Below, piece after piece: positions 55,180 to 63,223 of a DNA stretch of 64,000 bases. Both the position numbers and the translations under genes were made by a program. This stretch comes from Asaia sp037151935 (lineage in GTDB: Bacteria > Pseudomonadota > Alphaproteobacteria > Acetobacterales > Acetobacteraceae), in assembly GCF_051628905.1 (NCBI RefSeq), contig NZ_CP157575.1, forward strand, positions 1,612,001-1,676,000, in the 5' to 3' direction. Position 1 is the first letter of the stretch, and every line of letters starts with the position of its first letter. The notes beneath the pieces were generated by a model. The model did not search any database and had not been told where the DNA came from. It saw only the letters and a list, made by a program, of their open reading frames with translations.

Positions 55180-56504
55180 TGCGCTCACGAAAAACCCGCT
55201 TCGCGCTGCTCGCCTTTTTCAGTCTTGCCGCCTCGACGCAGGTGAGGGCGCAGGAACACCCGCAACAAGCGCTTATCGAAAAAGGTCGCTATCTGGCAGC
55301 AGCAGCTGATTGCTCTGCCTGTCATACGCATGACGCCGCAGCGCCCTATGGCGGCGGTAACCCGTTCGGCCTGCCCATCGGCACGCTCTACGCTCCCAAT
55401 ATCACGCCCGACAAACAGCACGGCATCGGCAACTATACAGAAGCCGATTTCTCCAATGCGCTTCGGCGCGGTGTTGGCAGAAATGGCAAGCCGCTTTATC
55501 CGGCCATGCCCTTCCCCTCCTATGCGCGCATGACCGATGCCGATATCCATGCGCTCTGGGTCTATTTTCATGAGGGTGTTGCGCCTATAGCAAAATCGGC
55601 GCCTGCAAATGCCATACACTGGCCGCTCTCGATGCGTTGGCCCATGACCCTCTGGCGCTGGGCTTTTGCCCCGACGCCGAAAGCAGCTCTGACCAACGCC
55701 AATCGGAGTTTTCCTTCGGACGATATTGCTCGTGGGGCCTATCTGGTCGAAGGGCCGGGCCATTGCGGCGCTTGCCATACGCCACGCGCTCTGACGATGC
55801 AGGAAAAAGCACTTTCGAGCGATGGTGGCGACGTGTTCCTTTCTGGCGGTGCTGCCGTCGATGGCTGGACACCGGTCAATCTGAGACAGGATGACCGCAC
55901 AGGCCTTGGCCGCTGGAGCGAAGACGATATCGTTGCCTTTCTTGCAACCGGGCGGAGCGATAAAGGCTCGGCCTTCGGTGGCATGAACGATGCTATCGCC
56001 CACGGCACACAACATCTCAGCACAGCCGATCTGCATGCCATCGCACGCTACCTCAAAACCTCTCTCCCGGCCCGGAAGAACGAAAAAGCCTGGCAGGCCG
56101 ATCACTCCGTCGCAGATGCCCTGCGCAGGGGGCAGCTTCCAACAGCCGGTGCCAAAACCTATATCGACCGATGCGCAGCCTGCCATCGAACGGATGGACT
56201 CGGCTATGCCCCGGCTTTTCCGCCCCTGGCTGGCAACCCGACTCTCATGGACAAAGATCCCGGTTCCCTGATCCTGATCGTTCTGCGTGGTGCAACAGTC
56301 GCCCCGACAGAAAAAGCCCCATCCGCCCTGACCATGCCCGGCTTCGGACATATGCTCAACGACCAGGAAGTCGCCGATGTCGTAACATTCATACGCCAGA
56401 GCTGGGGTAATGCCGGCAGCGTTGTCACCGCAGCCGATGTGCACAGCTTCCGCGATCGCAACGCGGAATGGATCAACACGCCGCCACCCAAACCTTTCAA
56501 CTGA
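55179..56504 (+). CDS. FAD dehydrogenase cytochrome c subunit (three hemes)
   Basis: Membrane-associated cytochrome c of 441 aa. Three heme sites are seen: C45-SAC-H49, C196-GAC-H200 and C332-AAC-H336. An N-terminal signal peptide ends near VRAQ. Axial methionines are likely in LYPAMPFPSYARM, AFGGMND and TMPGFGHML. It carries electrons from the flavoprotein to ubiquinone in the inner membrane. Start codon overlaps the large-subunit stop (TGATG). The last gene of the operon, only about 20 bp from the convergent phage tail gene. Confidence 0.94.
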   Translation: MRSRKTRFALLAFFSLAASTQVRAQEHPQQALIEKGRYLAAAADCSACHTHDAAAPYGGGNPFGLPIGTLYAPNITPDKQHGIGNYTEADFSNALRRGVGRNGKPLYPAMPFPSYARMTDADIHALWVYFHEGVAPIAKSAPANAIHWPLSMRWPMTLWRWAFAPTPKAALTNANRSFPSDDIARGAYLVEGPGHCGACHTPRALTMQEKALSSDGGDVFLSGGAAVDGWTPVNLRQDDRTGLGRWSEDDIVAFLATGRSDKGSAFGGMNDAIAHGTQHLSTADLHAIARYLKTSLPARKNEKAWQADHSVADALRRGQLPTAGAKTYIDRCAACHRTDGLGYAPAFPPLAGNPTLMDKDPGSLILIVLRGATVAPTEKAPSALTMPGFGHMLNDQEVADVVTFIRQSWGNAGSVVTAADVHSFRDRNAEWINTPPPKPFN

Positions 56505-56510
56505 CTCTCA

Positions 56511-56539
56511 CGCTTCCTCCGCGTTCAGTGAAGGAAGCG
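56511..56539. terminator. hairpin at the dehydrogenase / phage junction
   Basis: Stem CGCTTCCT / AGGAAGCG with a 13-base loop, spanning the junction of the cytochrome gene and the last phage tail gene, including the latter's stop codon. No T-run; it may end transcription from both sides. Confidence 0.5.
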
Positions 56540-57781
56540 ATATATTACCAGCCCTTGATAGCCGCGTCCCCCCGCTGCTGTCTGTCCGGCCACGCGGGTG
56601 GAATAAGCACCGCCCCCTCCTGCGCCATGACGCGTGGCATTGGCGCCAAGAAGATACCCGGCCTTGCCGCCACCGCCCCAGGGGCCATTGGCGCCATTAC
56701 CGGCAAACACGACACTGCCATTCTGACCGTCGCTTCCGGCGCCGCCGGTCTGGTTCCAGAGAGTGCCTCCCCCTGTGCCGCCGCCATCGCCCCCCATGGC
56801 CGTTTGCGACGTCGCAAAATATCCCGGACCACCCCCGTCCGAGGTAAGAAACGGCGTTCCATTATAGGTTACAAAGCTCGGTCCGCCGCGCTGACCGGTA
56901 GATCCACCTGGTCCGACCGTGACCGAGAGCGCAGCATTTTTGGCAGGGTCAACCGCATAGATACCCCAGCAATCTCCACCGGCTCCGCCGCCACCGCCTG
57001 AAAAAGATCCGCTCTCAGGCGTCAGGGCGTTGCTCGACGCCCCACCGCCGCCGCCGCCGATCACCCGCAATTCAACCTGACGCGCCCAGCCCGGTATCGT
57101 CAGAATCTGACTGGCGAGACAGAGCGCCTGAGGTTGACTGATCTGCTGTGCAAAACTCATCGTCGCCAGCTCGGGAAGAGAAGGCAGAAAGACCGCGCTT
57201 TTCCGCGGAACAATGGCGCTCAACGTGTCGACACCGGCAGGGACACTCAAGACATAGAGGGGCACGACAATCGCCCCCGAGGCCGAGGGCGCGCTTGTGC
57301 CCGCCACAAAACCGATACGACCTGTACGACGGGTAGGCAGCGCCTTGCCCCGGTTATCCGGCCCCGCCATGGTCTGATCCGGCTTTTCCGCATTGTAAAA
57401 CGGCAGCACGTCCAGCGTATCGTCCTGCACGCGACAGACCGCGTAAAGCGTAATATCGACCCCCGTCAACGGGACGGTCAGGGTCTGGTCCATGTCATTA
57501 TAAAATAAGGCCTGCGTTACAGAATGATCGGCATCGAGCCCCGCCGAAATACCTCCGATACGCGCGGCATCGAGCGCATCCGGCGCCATGATTGTCCCAC
57601 GCCCGATCGTGACCGACAGGTTGCTGTCAGAAACCTGACAGGCGAGACCCGCCGCCATGATCGTCTGGCCACCCAGCAGCATCTCCGCAAAACGCCCCAG
57701 CCCCTCTTTCGCATAGCGGCCAAGACGCAGCAGATCGGTATCGAACGGGACGGCTCCCGCATAAATGATCGGACGATCCAT
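56525..57781 (-). CDS. phage tail fibre or adhesin with glycine-rich C-terminus
   Basis: Protein of 418 aa at the distal end of the tail cluster. The N-terminal part is a tail-protein fold (RPIIYAGAVPFDTDLLRLGR; SVTIGRGTIMAPDALDAARI). Roughly the last 170 residues are built of glycine runs (SGGGGGAGGDCWG, GGDGGGTGGGTLWNQ, PWGGGGKAGYLLG) ending AAGGRGYQGLVIYRFLH. Such glycine-rich blocks form polyglycine-II sandwiches in the receptor-binding adhesins of some phages. Start at 57781 overlaps the upstream stop by one base; an ATG seven codons earlier is less likely. Confidence 0.85.
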   Translation of the reverse strand: MDRPIIYAGAVPFDTDLLRLGRYAKEGLGRFAEMLLGGQTIMAAGLACQVSDSNLSVTIGRGTIMAPDALDAARIGGISAGLDADHSVTQALFYNDMDQTLTVPLTGVDITLYAVCRVQDDTLDVLPFYNAEKPDQTMAGPDNRGKALPTRRTGRIGFVAGTSAPSASGAIVVPLYVLSVPAGVDTLSAIVPRKSAVFLPSLPELATMSFAQQISQPQALCLASQILTIPGWARQVELRVIGGGGGGASSNALTPESGSFSGGGGGAGGDCWGIYAVDPAKNAALSVTVGPGGSTGQRGGPSFVTYNGTPFLTSDGGGPGYFATSQTAMGGDGGGTGGGTLWNQTGGAGSDGQNGSVVFAGNGANGPWGGGGKAGYLLGANATRHGAGGGGAYSTRVAGQTAAGGRGYQGLVIYRFLH

Positions 57782-58440
57782 CACGCTTGCATCCTTACCC
57801 ATGCGATCACACCCGACGCTTTCGCAGCCCTGATCGCCGCATGCAGGGCACGCCGTTCAACCGGCAGCTTCTGGTAGACCTCCAGAAAAAACTGCCCTCC
57901 CAGGCGAGAGCCGTAGCGGCTGCGTGAGGCACCATAGCCACCCGCATAGCGCCAGGCACCGCAGTCATGCACGTTACCCAGCTCGATTATCCGTGGCGCA
58001 GCCCCGGACAATCGACGCACGGCCTCCGACACGGCTGCCCGTGTATTGAGAGGCGCCACCAGCGAGCTCACCATGCGCCTGCGAAAATGCGTGTCCTTTT
58101 CGAGCGCAAGCCGGATCACACCTGACGGTCCGAAAAAATCCGCCGCCGCCATCTCCAGAAACGCCCCGTCGGTGGTGCCCAAACGTGTCTGCCTGCGCAC
58201 AAAACTCATCAGGGTCCAGATCGACGCCAGAATAGCGCCAAACCCTGTGAGCAATGCCTGTAGCACCGGCGCATCTTCGGCCTCGTCCCCACGATAAGCC
58301 GGAAACCAGCCAGACGGCAGAACGAGCCGCAGGCGTCTGGCGAAGTCCCGCGCAGTACCCGGCGCAATGCCGGTATCATAAAGTATCTTGCGATCCGTCG
58401 CCTGCAAGCTCGAGACATCGCGATCTCTCAGAACGGCCAT
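57781..58440 (-). CDS. phage tail protein, gpI-like
   Basis: Protein of 219 aa in the position of P2 gpI / Mu gp48, a baseplate protein near the fibre attachment. The sequence shows RRLRLVLPSGWFPAYRGDEA and a helix-rich stretch ALLTGFGAILASIWTLMSFV followed by FLEMAAADFFGP, a pattern common to this family; the C-terminal part is FLEVYQKLPVERRALHAAIR. It overlaps both neighbours by one base. Family call rests mostly on order and length. Confidence 0.65.
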   Translation of the reverse strand: MAVLRDRDVSSLQATDRKILYDTGIAPGTARDFARRLRLVLPSGWFPAYRGDEAEDAPVLQALLTGFGAILASIWTLMSFVRRQTRLGTTDGAFLEMAAADFFGPSGVIRLALEKDTHFRRRMVSSLVAPLNTRAAVSEAVRRLSGAAPRIIELGNVHDCGAWRYAGGYGASRSRYGSRLGGQFFLEVYQKLPVERRALHAAIRAAKASGVIAWVRMQA

Positions 58441-59675
58441 CAGCCACCAACCTGTTCAGCTGTGAAAAGCGGCACGCGATAATCCTTGCCATTGACATTG
58501 AGATGCAGAAAACCACCTTCCGCCTCTAGCGGTACGGCGCCTCCGGGGCTTGCCACGGGTGACGACATCTGGATTTCTCCCCCCTCTGCAGGGTAGAGGC
58601 CGAGATTGGGTGAGCCATTTTCACCCTTCTGCACGTAGAGGCCAGCCGCAGCGAGCCCGCTCCCGGCCTGAATGTTCAGCGTGTTAGTTGGCGCCGTGTT
58701 GGGTGAGATGGAAAACAGCAAATTACCGGTCATATTCGTGACCAGAAGCCCGTCATCGGCAAATTGTATGCGCTGCCCTTTGGCCGTCTGCGAAACGGTC
58801 GAAAAAAGCATGGCACCGGCATCAAGGCCCTGCACATGCTCGCGCGTTTCAGGCGTTCGCCACTCTATGCCCTGACTGCGCGCCATCGAAATTGCCGTCG
58901 CGTAGCCGCCATCATCGCCATTCGTCCCTGCCAGGGCCGTATTGCCGAACAGGATGCCTGTTTTCCATGAAGCAGGATTACTGACGAAAACAATTCCCGC
59001 CTCGCAATCTGCCGTCCCCTCGGTCTGCCCGCCCCCGGCACCGATCTGGATGGCATAAGTGCCGCCACCGCAATTCGGATGATAGGGTGTGGACATACCA
59101 TAGGCAGGGCCACCCAGATTGACCGCCTCCAGCTCCATGGCAAAACTGGGCTGATAATTGACACCGGGCATACGCCAGACCTCACCATAATAGGCATAGG
59201 CCGTAGCCTGGGTCGGGTTGGTCGTGTCATCAGCAACGCCCCATGACGCAATACCGATCGTGCTTGGTACATGGCCCAGCTTGTCGCGCCATTTCATCGC
59301 ATCCGAAGTACGCGACCCGGCCACAAAGGCACTGTTGCCGAAACGCGAGAGAGAGGCCGCCTGGGCATTTTCGAGCGCCCAGGGGCCGATCGAGGTCGTC
59401 GCCATGAGAGACGACAACCAGTCCTGACGCTCGACATCGCGTGTATTGAGAGCGGGATAATCCGAGGCCGCACCGATGAAAAAACGATCGCCATAGCGAC
59501 TGACTTTCGCCCCTTCCTCCGCAAAGAATTCGCCGCTGGGCGGAGAATCCGCAGGCGCTCCGGCAATCTGGCTCGCCGTCGCATTGAGGGTCTCCACACC
59601 ATCTGGCGTCGCGATGACAAGAACTTCCGGTCCTGCGACAGAAGGAATACGAAAGTAATTATTGAATTTCGGCAT
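58440..59675 (-). CDS. phage tail fibre-like structural protein
   Basis: Protein of 411 aa, without signal peptide, rich in short beta segments, Gly, Ala and Asn (TLNATASQIAGAPADSP, NTALAGTNGDDGGYATAIS, SISPNTAPTNTLNIQAG). It sits between the baseplate J gene and the gpI-like gene, overlapping both. Probably a fibre or spike component, perhaps exchangeable; no named family recognised. Confidence 0.6.
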   Translation of the reverse strand: MPKFNNYFRIPSVAGPEVLVIATPDGVETLNATASQIAGAPADSPPSGEFFAEEGAKVSRYGDRFFIGAASDYPALNTRDVERQDWLSSLMATTSIGPWALENAQAASLSRFGNSAFVAGSRTSDAMKWRDKLGHVPSTIGIASWGVADDTTNPTQATAYAYYGEVWRMPGVNYQPSFAMELEAVNLGGPAYGMSTPYHPNCGGGTYAIQIGAGGGQTEGTADCEAGIVFVSNPASWKTGILFGNTALAGTNGDDGGYATAISMARSQGIEWRTPETREHVQGLDAGAMLFSTVSQTAKGQRIQFADDGLLVTNMTGNLLFSISPNTAPTNTLNIQAGSGLAAAGLYVQKGENGSPNLGLYPAEGGEIQMSSPVASPGGAVPLEAEGGFLHLNVNGKDYRVPLFTAEQVGG

Positions 59676-60817
59676 TACCCCTCCTGAACGATCTGAACGG
59701 AGATCGTGCCTGGAAAAAGCGACTGGCTGGTTTGAGCGGGGATATCGTTCTGACTGCCATTGAGCCGAATATCCGTCACCGACAGCACCGACACCCCGGC
59801 TCCGACGTAAGCGACATAGGAAAGGCGACTGAACGGATAACTCGCCCCGATCTGTGCCGCAGCGATATCGGCGCCGAGCGCTCTGACGAGCGCCGTCCAG
59901 GCCTCTTCCGCATCGGCACCCGGAGCAATCCGCACCGCCATCGAAACGCTCACCGTGAGGATCACCGGGCGTTGCACAGCAAACCCGACGCCCAGCGCCT
60001 TCGTCGCCTCGACGCTCGCATAGACTTTCTGAAGCACCTGCTCCGGCACTTCATCACTGCCATCATCGATTACGACCGTGAAATAACCAGCGCGGGCTAC
60101 CCCATCGGAGGCCTGACCGTCGAAAACGGCATAGCTCAGGTTATTCTGTGTCTCCGCCACGGCGCTCTCGACTGCCGCGCGAGAGGCACTTGCCTTTGAA
60201 GCCAGCCAGAGCGGAAAGCGCTTGCGCAGCTGCGCATCGGTCTCCTGATCCGATCCATTGGCAAAAGCCCTGAGATTGGTCACGATATCTATGCCCGCGA
60301 CCGACGTACCCATCAGGGAAATCGCACCTACGGCAACATTACCCTGAATACCTTCCACCAGCGCCTCGACAGGCAGCGTCAATGACGCCACCCCTGGGGG
60401 GCGTACGTACCCCGCCGTCTTGGCAGACCAGCGCTCATGCGTCGCATCGGTCACGACTTGATAGGTAATAGCTGAGGCCGTACGCACGGTCACACCCGGT
60501 CGCACTACGGCGGAGATATCGTCGTAGGAAAAACAGGTCATGGTGACCGAGCCCAGGGCCTTGACGCCCGGCAGTCTGGTCATGCCGAAATCGCCGACGA
60601 AACTGTCGCAATCCGCACCGACCGATGTGGCAAGCCGTGTACGACACAGGATCTGAAGCAGCATATACTGCAGCCACAAACCCAGCGCGGCGACGCTTTC
60701 TATCAGGGCCCGCCCCGGCGTACCGATATCGAGCCTGAGCTTTTGCGCACATTGCGCCTGCGCGGTGACTACGGCGCTCTGGACGAGTGACGAAAAGGAA
60801 CGCAAAGAAAACGACAT
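59675..60817 (-). CDS. baseplate J-like protein
   Basis: Baseplate wedge protein of 380 aa (P2 gpJ / Mu gp47 family). Features: an N-terminal RLDIGTPGRALIESVAALG, ISAVVRPGVTVRTAS, the typical GIQGNVAVGAISLM and GSDQETDAQLRKRFPLWLAS, and YAVFDGQASDGVARAGYFTV. The gene shares its last base with the fibre gene start and follows the gpW-like gene with a 39-bp gap. Confidence 0.88.
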   Translation of the reverse strand: MSFSLRSFSSLVQSAVVTAQAQCAQKLRLDIGTPGRALIESVAALGLWLQYMLLQILCRTRLATSVGADCDSFVGDFGMTRLPGVKALGSVTMTCFSYDDISAVVRPGVTVRTASAITYQVVTDATHERWSAKTAGYVRPPGVASLTLPVEALVEGIQGNVAVGAISLMGTSVAGIDIVTNLRAFANGSDQETDAQLRKRFPLWLASKASASRAAVESAVAETQNNLSYAVFDGQASDGVARAGYFTVVIDDGSDEVPEQVLQKVYASVEATKALGVGFAVQRPVILTVSVSMAVRIAPGADAEEAWTALVRALGADIAAAQIGASYPFSRLSYVAYVGAGVSVLSVTDIRLNGSQNDIPAQTSQSLFPGTISVQIVQEG

Positions 60818-60856
60818 GAGCCTTCCGATGCCTCTCCGGCAAGAGCCGAGCGAGGC

Positions 60857-61231
60857 TCAGATCGTGCCGCTCTGATTAAATGTGAATATCTGCCCGCTCT
60901 CTTCACCTTGCTCGGTATAGGTAATCGAACAGCGATAGGTGCTCACAGCCAGAGGCGTCAGTGTCACGATCACCGGCTGATCGTGGTCGATCGACGCCTC
61001 CAGAGCGAGTTGCGCGGTGATCAGCCCCTGTGTTTCGACCTCCCGGATCGGCGTGCCCACGCGCGCAGGCAATCCGGCGCCATACTCGCTGTGCCAGAGA
61101 TAGGCCTTCGGATTGGTGCAAAGACGCCGCAGAATATTCTGCCGCGTTGCCAGGGCTCCATCGACGGAACGCAAAGCGCCCTCTTCGTCGAGCTGAAGAT
61201 CCTCGCCAAAATAATGATACAGATCCGTCAT
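60857..61231 (-). CDS. baseplate protein gpW / gp25-like
   Basis: Small baseplate protein of 124 aa with the gp25/lysozyme-like fold pattern LDEEGALRSVDGALATRQNI, LRRLCTNPKAYLWHSEYGAG and EASIDHDQPVIVTLTPL. In contractile tails it joins wedge to sheath. Overlaps the gpV-like gene by four bases. Confidence 0.8.
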   Translation of the reverse strand: MTDLYHYFGEDLQLDEEGALRSVDGALATRQNILRRLCTNPKAYLWHSEYGAGLPARVGTPIREVETQGLITAQLALEASIDHDQPVIVTLTPLAVSTYRCSITYTEQGEESGQIFTFNQSGTI

Positions 61232-61878
61232 CCCACCGCCTTTCCGGTCATACCGTTGGCATAGGGATGTACGTGGCTGCCCAGACTGTTCATGTCGGTA
61301 CGGACATCGCCCCCCGAGACGGCAATACTGCCCCCTTTCACCTCGATACCGGCACCGGAAATAGCCAGGCCCCTAGAGTCGAGAGTCATTCTGACAGTCC
61401 CCGCCATGAGCACGATCGCCGATCCGCTGAGCGCGCAACGCATCTCACCTGCGCCGAAAAATACGCCATCCCGCCCCAGATGCAGCCACCCGGCCTGATC
61501 GCTCTTACCGCTCGATTTTCCCGAAGGTGCGCCGCACCCGGCTCTGACAAGCAATTCGCCAGGCTGCGCAACCTTGCCAGTCTGCGGCGACAAGGCGGGC
61601 CCGGCAACGACATCGAACATGACGGAAATAATCACGTAATTCTCGCCATCGCCTTCCACAGGCATCAGCAACACATGCGCGCCCGGCGCACTGGGGCAGG
61701 AAAGACGCAGATCGCCCACCTGCGTGACTGCCGCATCCGGCAACCACCCTGTCTCAACATTATCAGGCTGCAAGCGCACCTTGACGGCATGATTGGCAGG
61801 ATCGACCGCGGAAACGATGCCATGTATGGCATGGGCCGTGCGCGTCTGATGGGCTGCGGCCCAAAAAGAGCCATCCAT
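61228..61878 (-). CDS. baseplate spike protein gpV-like
   Basis: Central spike of a contractile tail (216 aa). An N-terminal OB-fold (about 15-100; AIHGIVSAVDPANHAVKV) is followed by a beta-helical segment with short repeats (GAGIEVKGGSIAVSGGDV). The tip reads GSHVHPYANG with H202-x-H204, the iron-binding HxH found at the apex of P2 gpV and other spikes. It is coupled to the gpW-like gene. Confidence 0.85.
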   Translation of the reverse strand: MDGSFWAAAHQTRTAHAIHGIVSAVDPANHAVKVRLQPDNVETGWLPDAAVTQVGDLRLSCPSAPGAHVLLMPVEGDGENYVIISVMFDVVAGPALSPQTGKVAQPGELLVRAGCGAPSGKSSGKSDQAGWLHLGRDGVFFGAGEMRCALSGSAIVLMAGTVRMTLDSRGLAISGAGIEVKGGSIAVSGGDVRTDMNSLGSHVHPYANGMTGKAVG

Positions 61879-61890
61879 GAGTCTGCTCCC

Positions 61891-62955
61891 TCAAAAAATG
61901 CGATCCCGCAGAGTCACATCCTGCCGATAGCCATGAGCGGGGTCGAAGAAATGCGTGACAGAGTCGATGGATAAGGTCCTGGCCTCATCAAAAAGCCCCT
62001 CATCGAGAGTCATGAAATGGCGGGGCGCCAGGCCCGTCACCGCAGGCAGAGAAAGACGGGCTTCAATCGCGTGCGACACGATCCGCCGATATTTTCCCTT
62101 CGCCAGACGCCTGATATCGTCCATGCGCTGGCCCGGCACCCTGAAAGTGTAGAGCGCAGCCCTGGTATCCGGCATAAGGCTCGCAAAATTCCGGCCGTCG
62201 AAAAAAACCTCGCTTCGAGCCCTTTGCCGCGAATCCCATGACTGCACACCGACAACGACGTTTTGCGCGAGACCGAGATCGTGCCTGAAAGCCTGAACGC
62301 TCACACCATCGGGCGAAAATAGTCGTATGCCGCCCTCACCCACAGCGTAAGGCGCGTGGATATGGATCGTTTTTCCAGCCGCATGACACTCGTATCCGTG
62401 ATCGCGCGACAGGGAGAACGCTATATCGAATGCAGTTTGGTACCGATGCTGCGTAATGGCAGAGAGTCGCCTGTGTTCCAGTTGCCAGAACTGCCCGCAA
62501 TATGCTGCAGCCTCAGTCTGAGCCGAACCGATATCCGTCTGAAAAGTCAGTCCTGCATGCTGAACCGCGTTCTGCACAAGTTCGAGCGCAGTCTGATTGC
62601 TCCAGGATGCAGCAAGACGCGTATCGAGCAAAAAGGCCATATAATCACGGCACTCCAGCACGAAAAGCGACTTGCCGCTTCCCTTGCTGAGCGCATCGAG
62701 CACACCATGAAAAACGGTCGTCCACTCATCGCCGCCCTGCGCGACCTGAAGCATCACATCCGGCCGGTCAAAGCCTGAGCGATTATCCACAAGGCTCCGC
62801 AACACAGCCCTGTCCTCGGCAACGACTCTGATAAGGGCTGTGTCGCAGCGTTCATAGCGCGTGCATTCCAGGCGAAAGCCCCCCACATGCAGGCCTTCCT
62901 GTACAGAACCATCGACCAGAAGCCGGGTTTTCCAGTTGCGCATCAGCTCTGTCAT
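61891..62955 (-). CDS. late control D-like baseplate hub protein
   Basis: Hub protein of 354 aa resembling P2 gpD / Mu gp44 (the gp27-like hub that seats the spike). Visible pattern: LVDNRSGFDRPDVMLQVAQG, FVLECRDYMAFLLDTRLAAS, FDIAFSLSRDHGYECHAAGK and VVVGVQSWDSRQRARSEVFF. Start at 62955 overlaps the gpX-like stop (ATGA), replacing an earlier in-frame start. Confidence 0.82.
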   Translation of the reverse strand: MTELMRNWKTRLLVDGSVQEGLHVGGFRLECTRYERCDTALIRVVAEDRAVLRSLVDNRSGFDRPDVMLQVAQGGDEWTTVFHGVLDALSKGSGKSLFVLECRDYMAFLLDTRLAASWSNQTALELVQNAVQHAGLTFQTDIGSAQTEAAAYCGQFWQLEHRRLSAITQHRYQTAFDIAFSLSRDHGYECHAAGKTIHIHAPYAVGEGGIRLFSPDGVSVQAFRHDLGLAQNVVVGVQSWDSRQRARSEVFFDGRNFASLMPDTRAALYTFRVPGQRMDDIRRLAKGKYRRIVSHAIEARLSLPAVTGLAPRHFMTLDEGLFDEARTLSIDSVTHFFDPAHGYRQDVTLRDRIF

Positions 62956-63152
62956 GAGGGCGGCAAGCCTTCGCCCCCATAGGCGAGGCACTCGTCAGGC
63001 AAAACGATCTGCACTGGCACGTCGAAGCCAGTAAGGTCGGGGTCGGATAACCCGTTTTTTTCCGCAATACGCCACCACTGCATGGCGTCGTTGAAATAGC
63101 GCATGGCGAGATGAAAGAGCGAAACGTCGTCTGACGTCACCTGTATCTTCAT
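62952..63152 (-). CDS. tail protein gpX-like (LysM-type)
   Basis: Small tail protein of 66 aa resembling P2 gpX: MKIQVTSDDVSLFHLAMRYF, then WWRIAEKNGLSDPDLTGFDV and the turn VQIVLPDECLAYGGEG. This LysM-like unit sits between the tail tube and hub. ATG 63152 is preferred because GAGGGGA lies six bases upstream; an ATG two codons earlier is too close to it. Confidence 0.8.
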   Translation of the reverse strand: MKIQVTSDDVSLFHLAMRYFNDAMQWWRIAEKNGLSDPDLTGFDVPVQIVLPDECLAYGGEGLPPS

Positions 63153-63223
63153 TCTCATTCCCCTCGAAACAGGTCGGTCCAACATCGCGCCACGCTTGAA
63201 ACGGCACCTCAGGGCGCCTCACG

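Noticed and set aside
56505..56524. Phage attachment site at the dehydrogenase/tail junction
   Set aside because: No tRNA and no direct repeat was found; the second copy of any att core would be outside the window.
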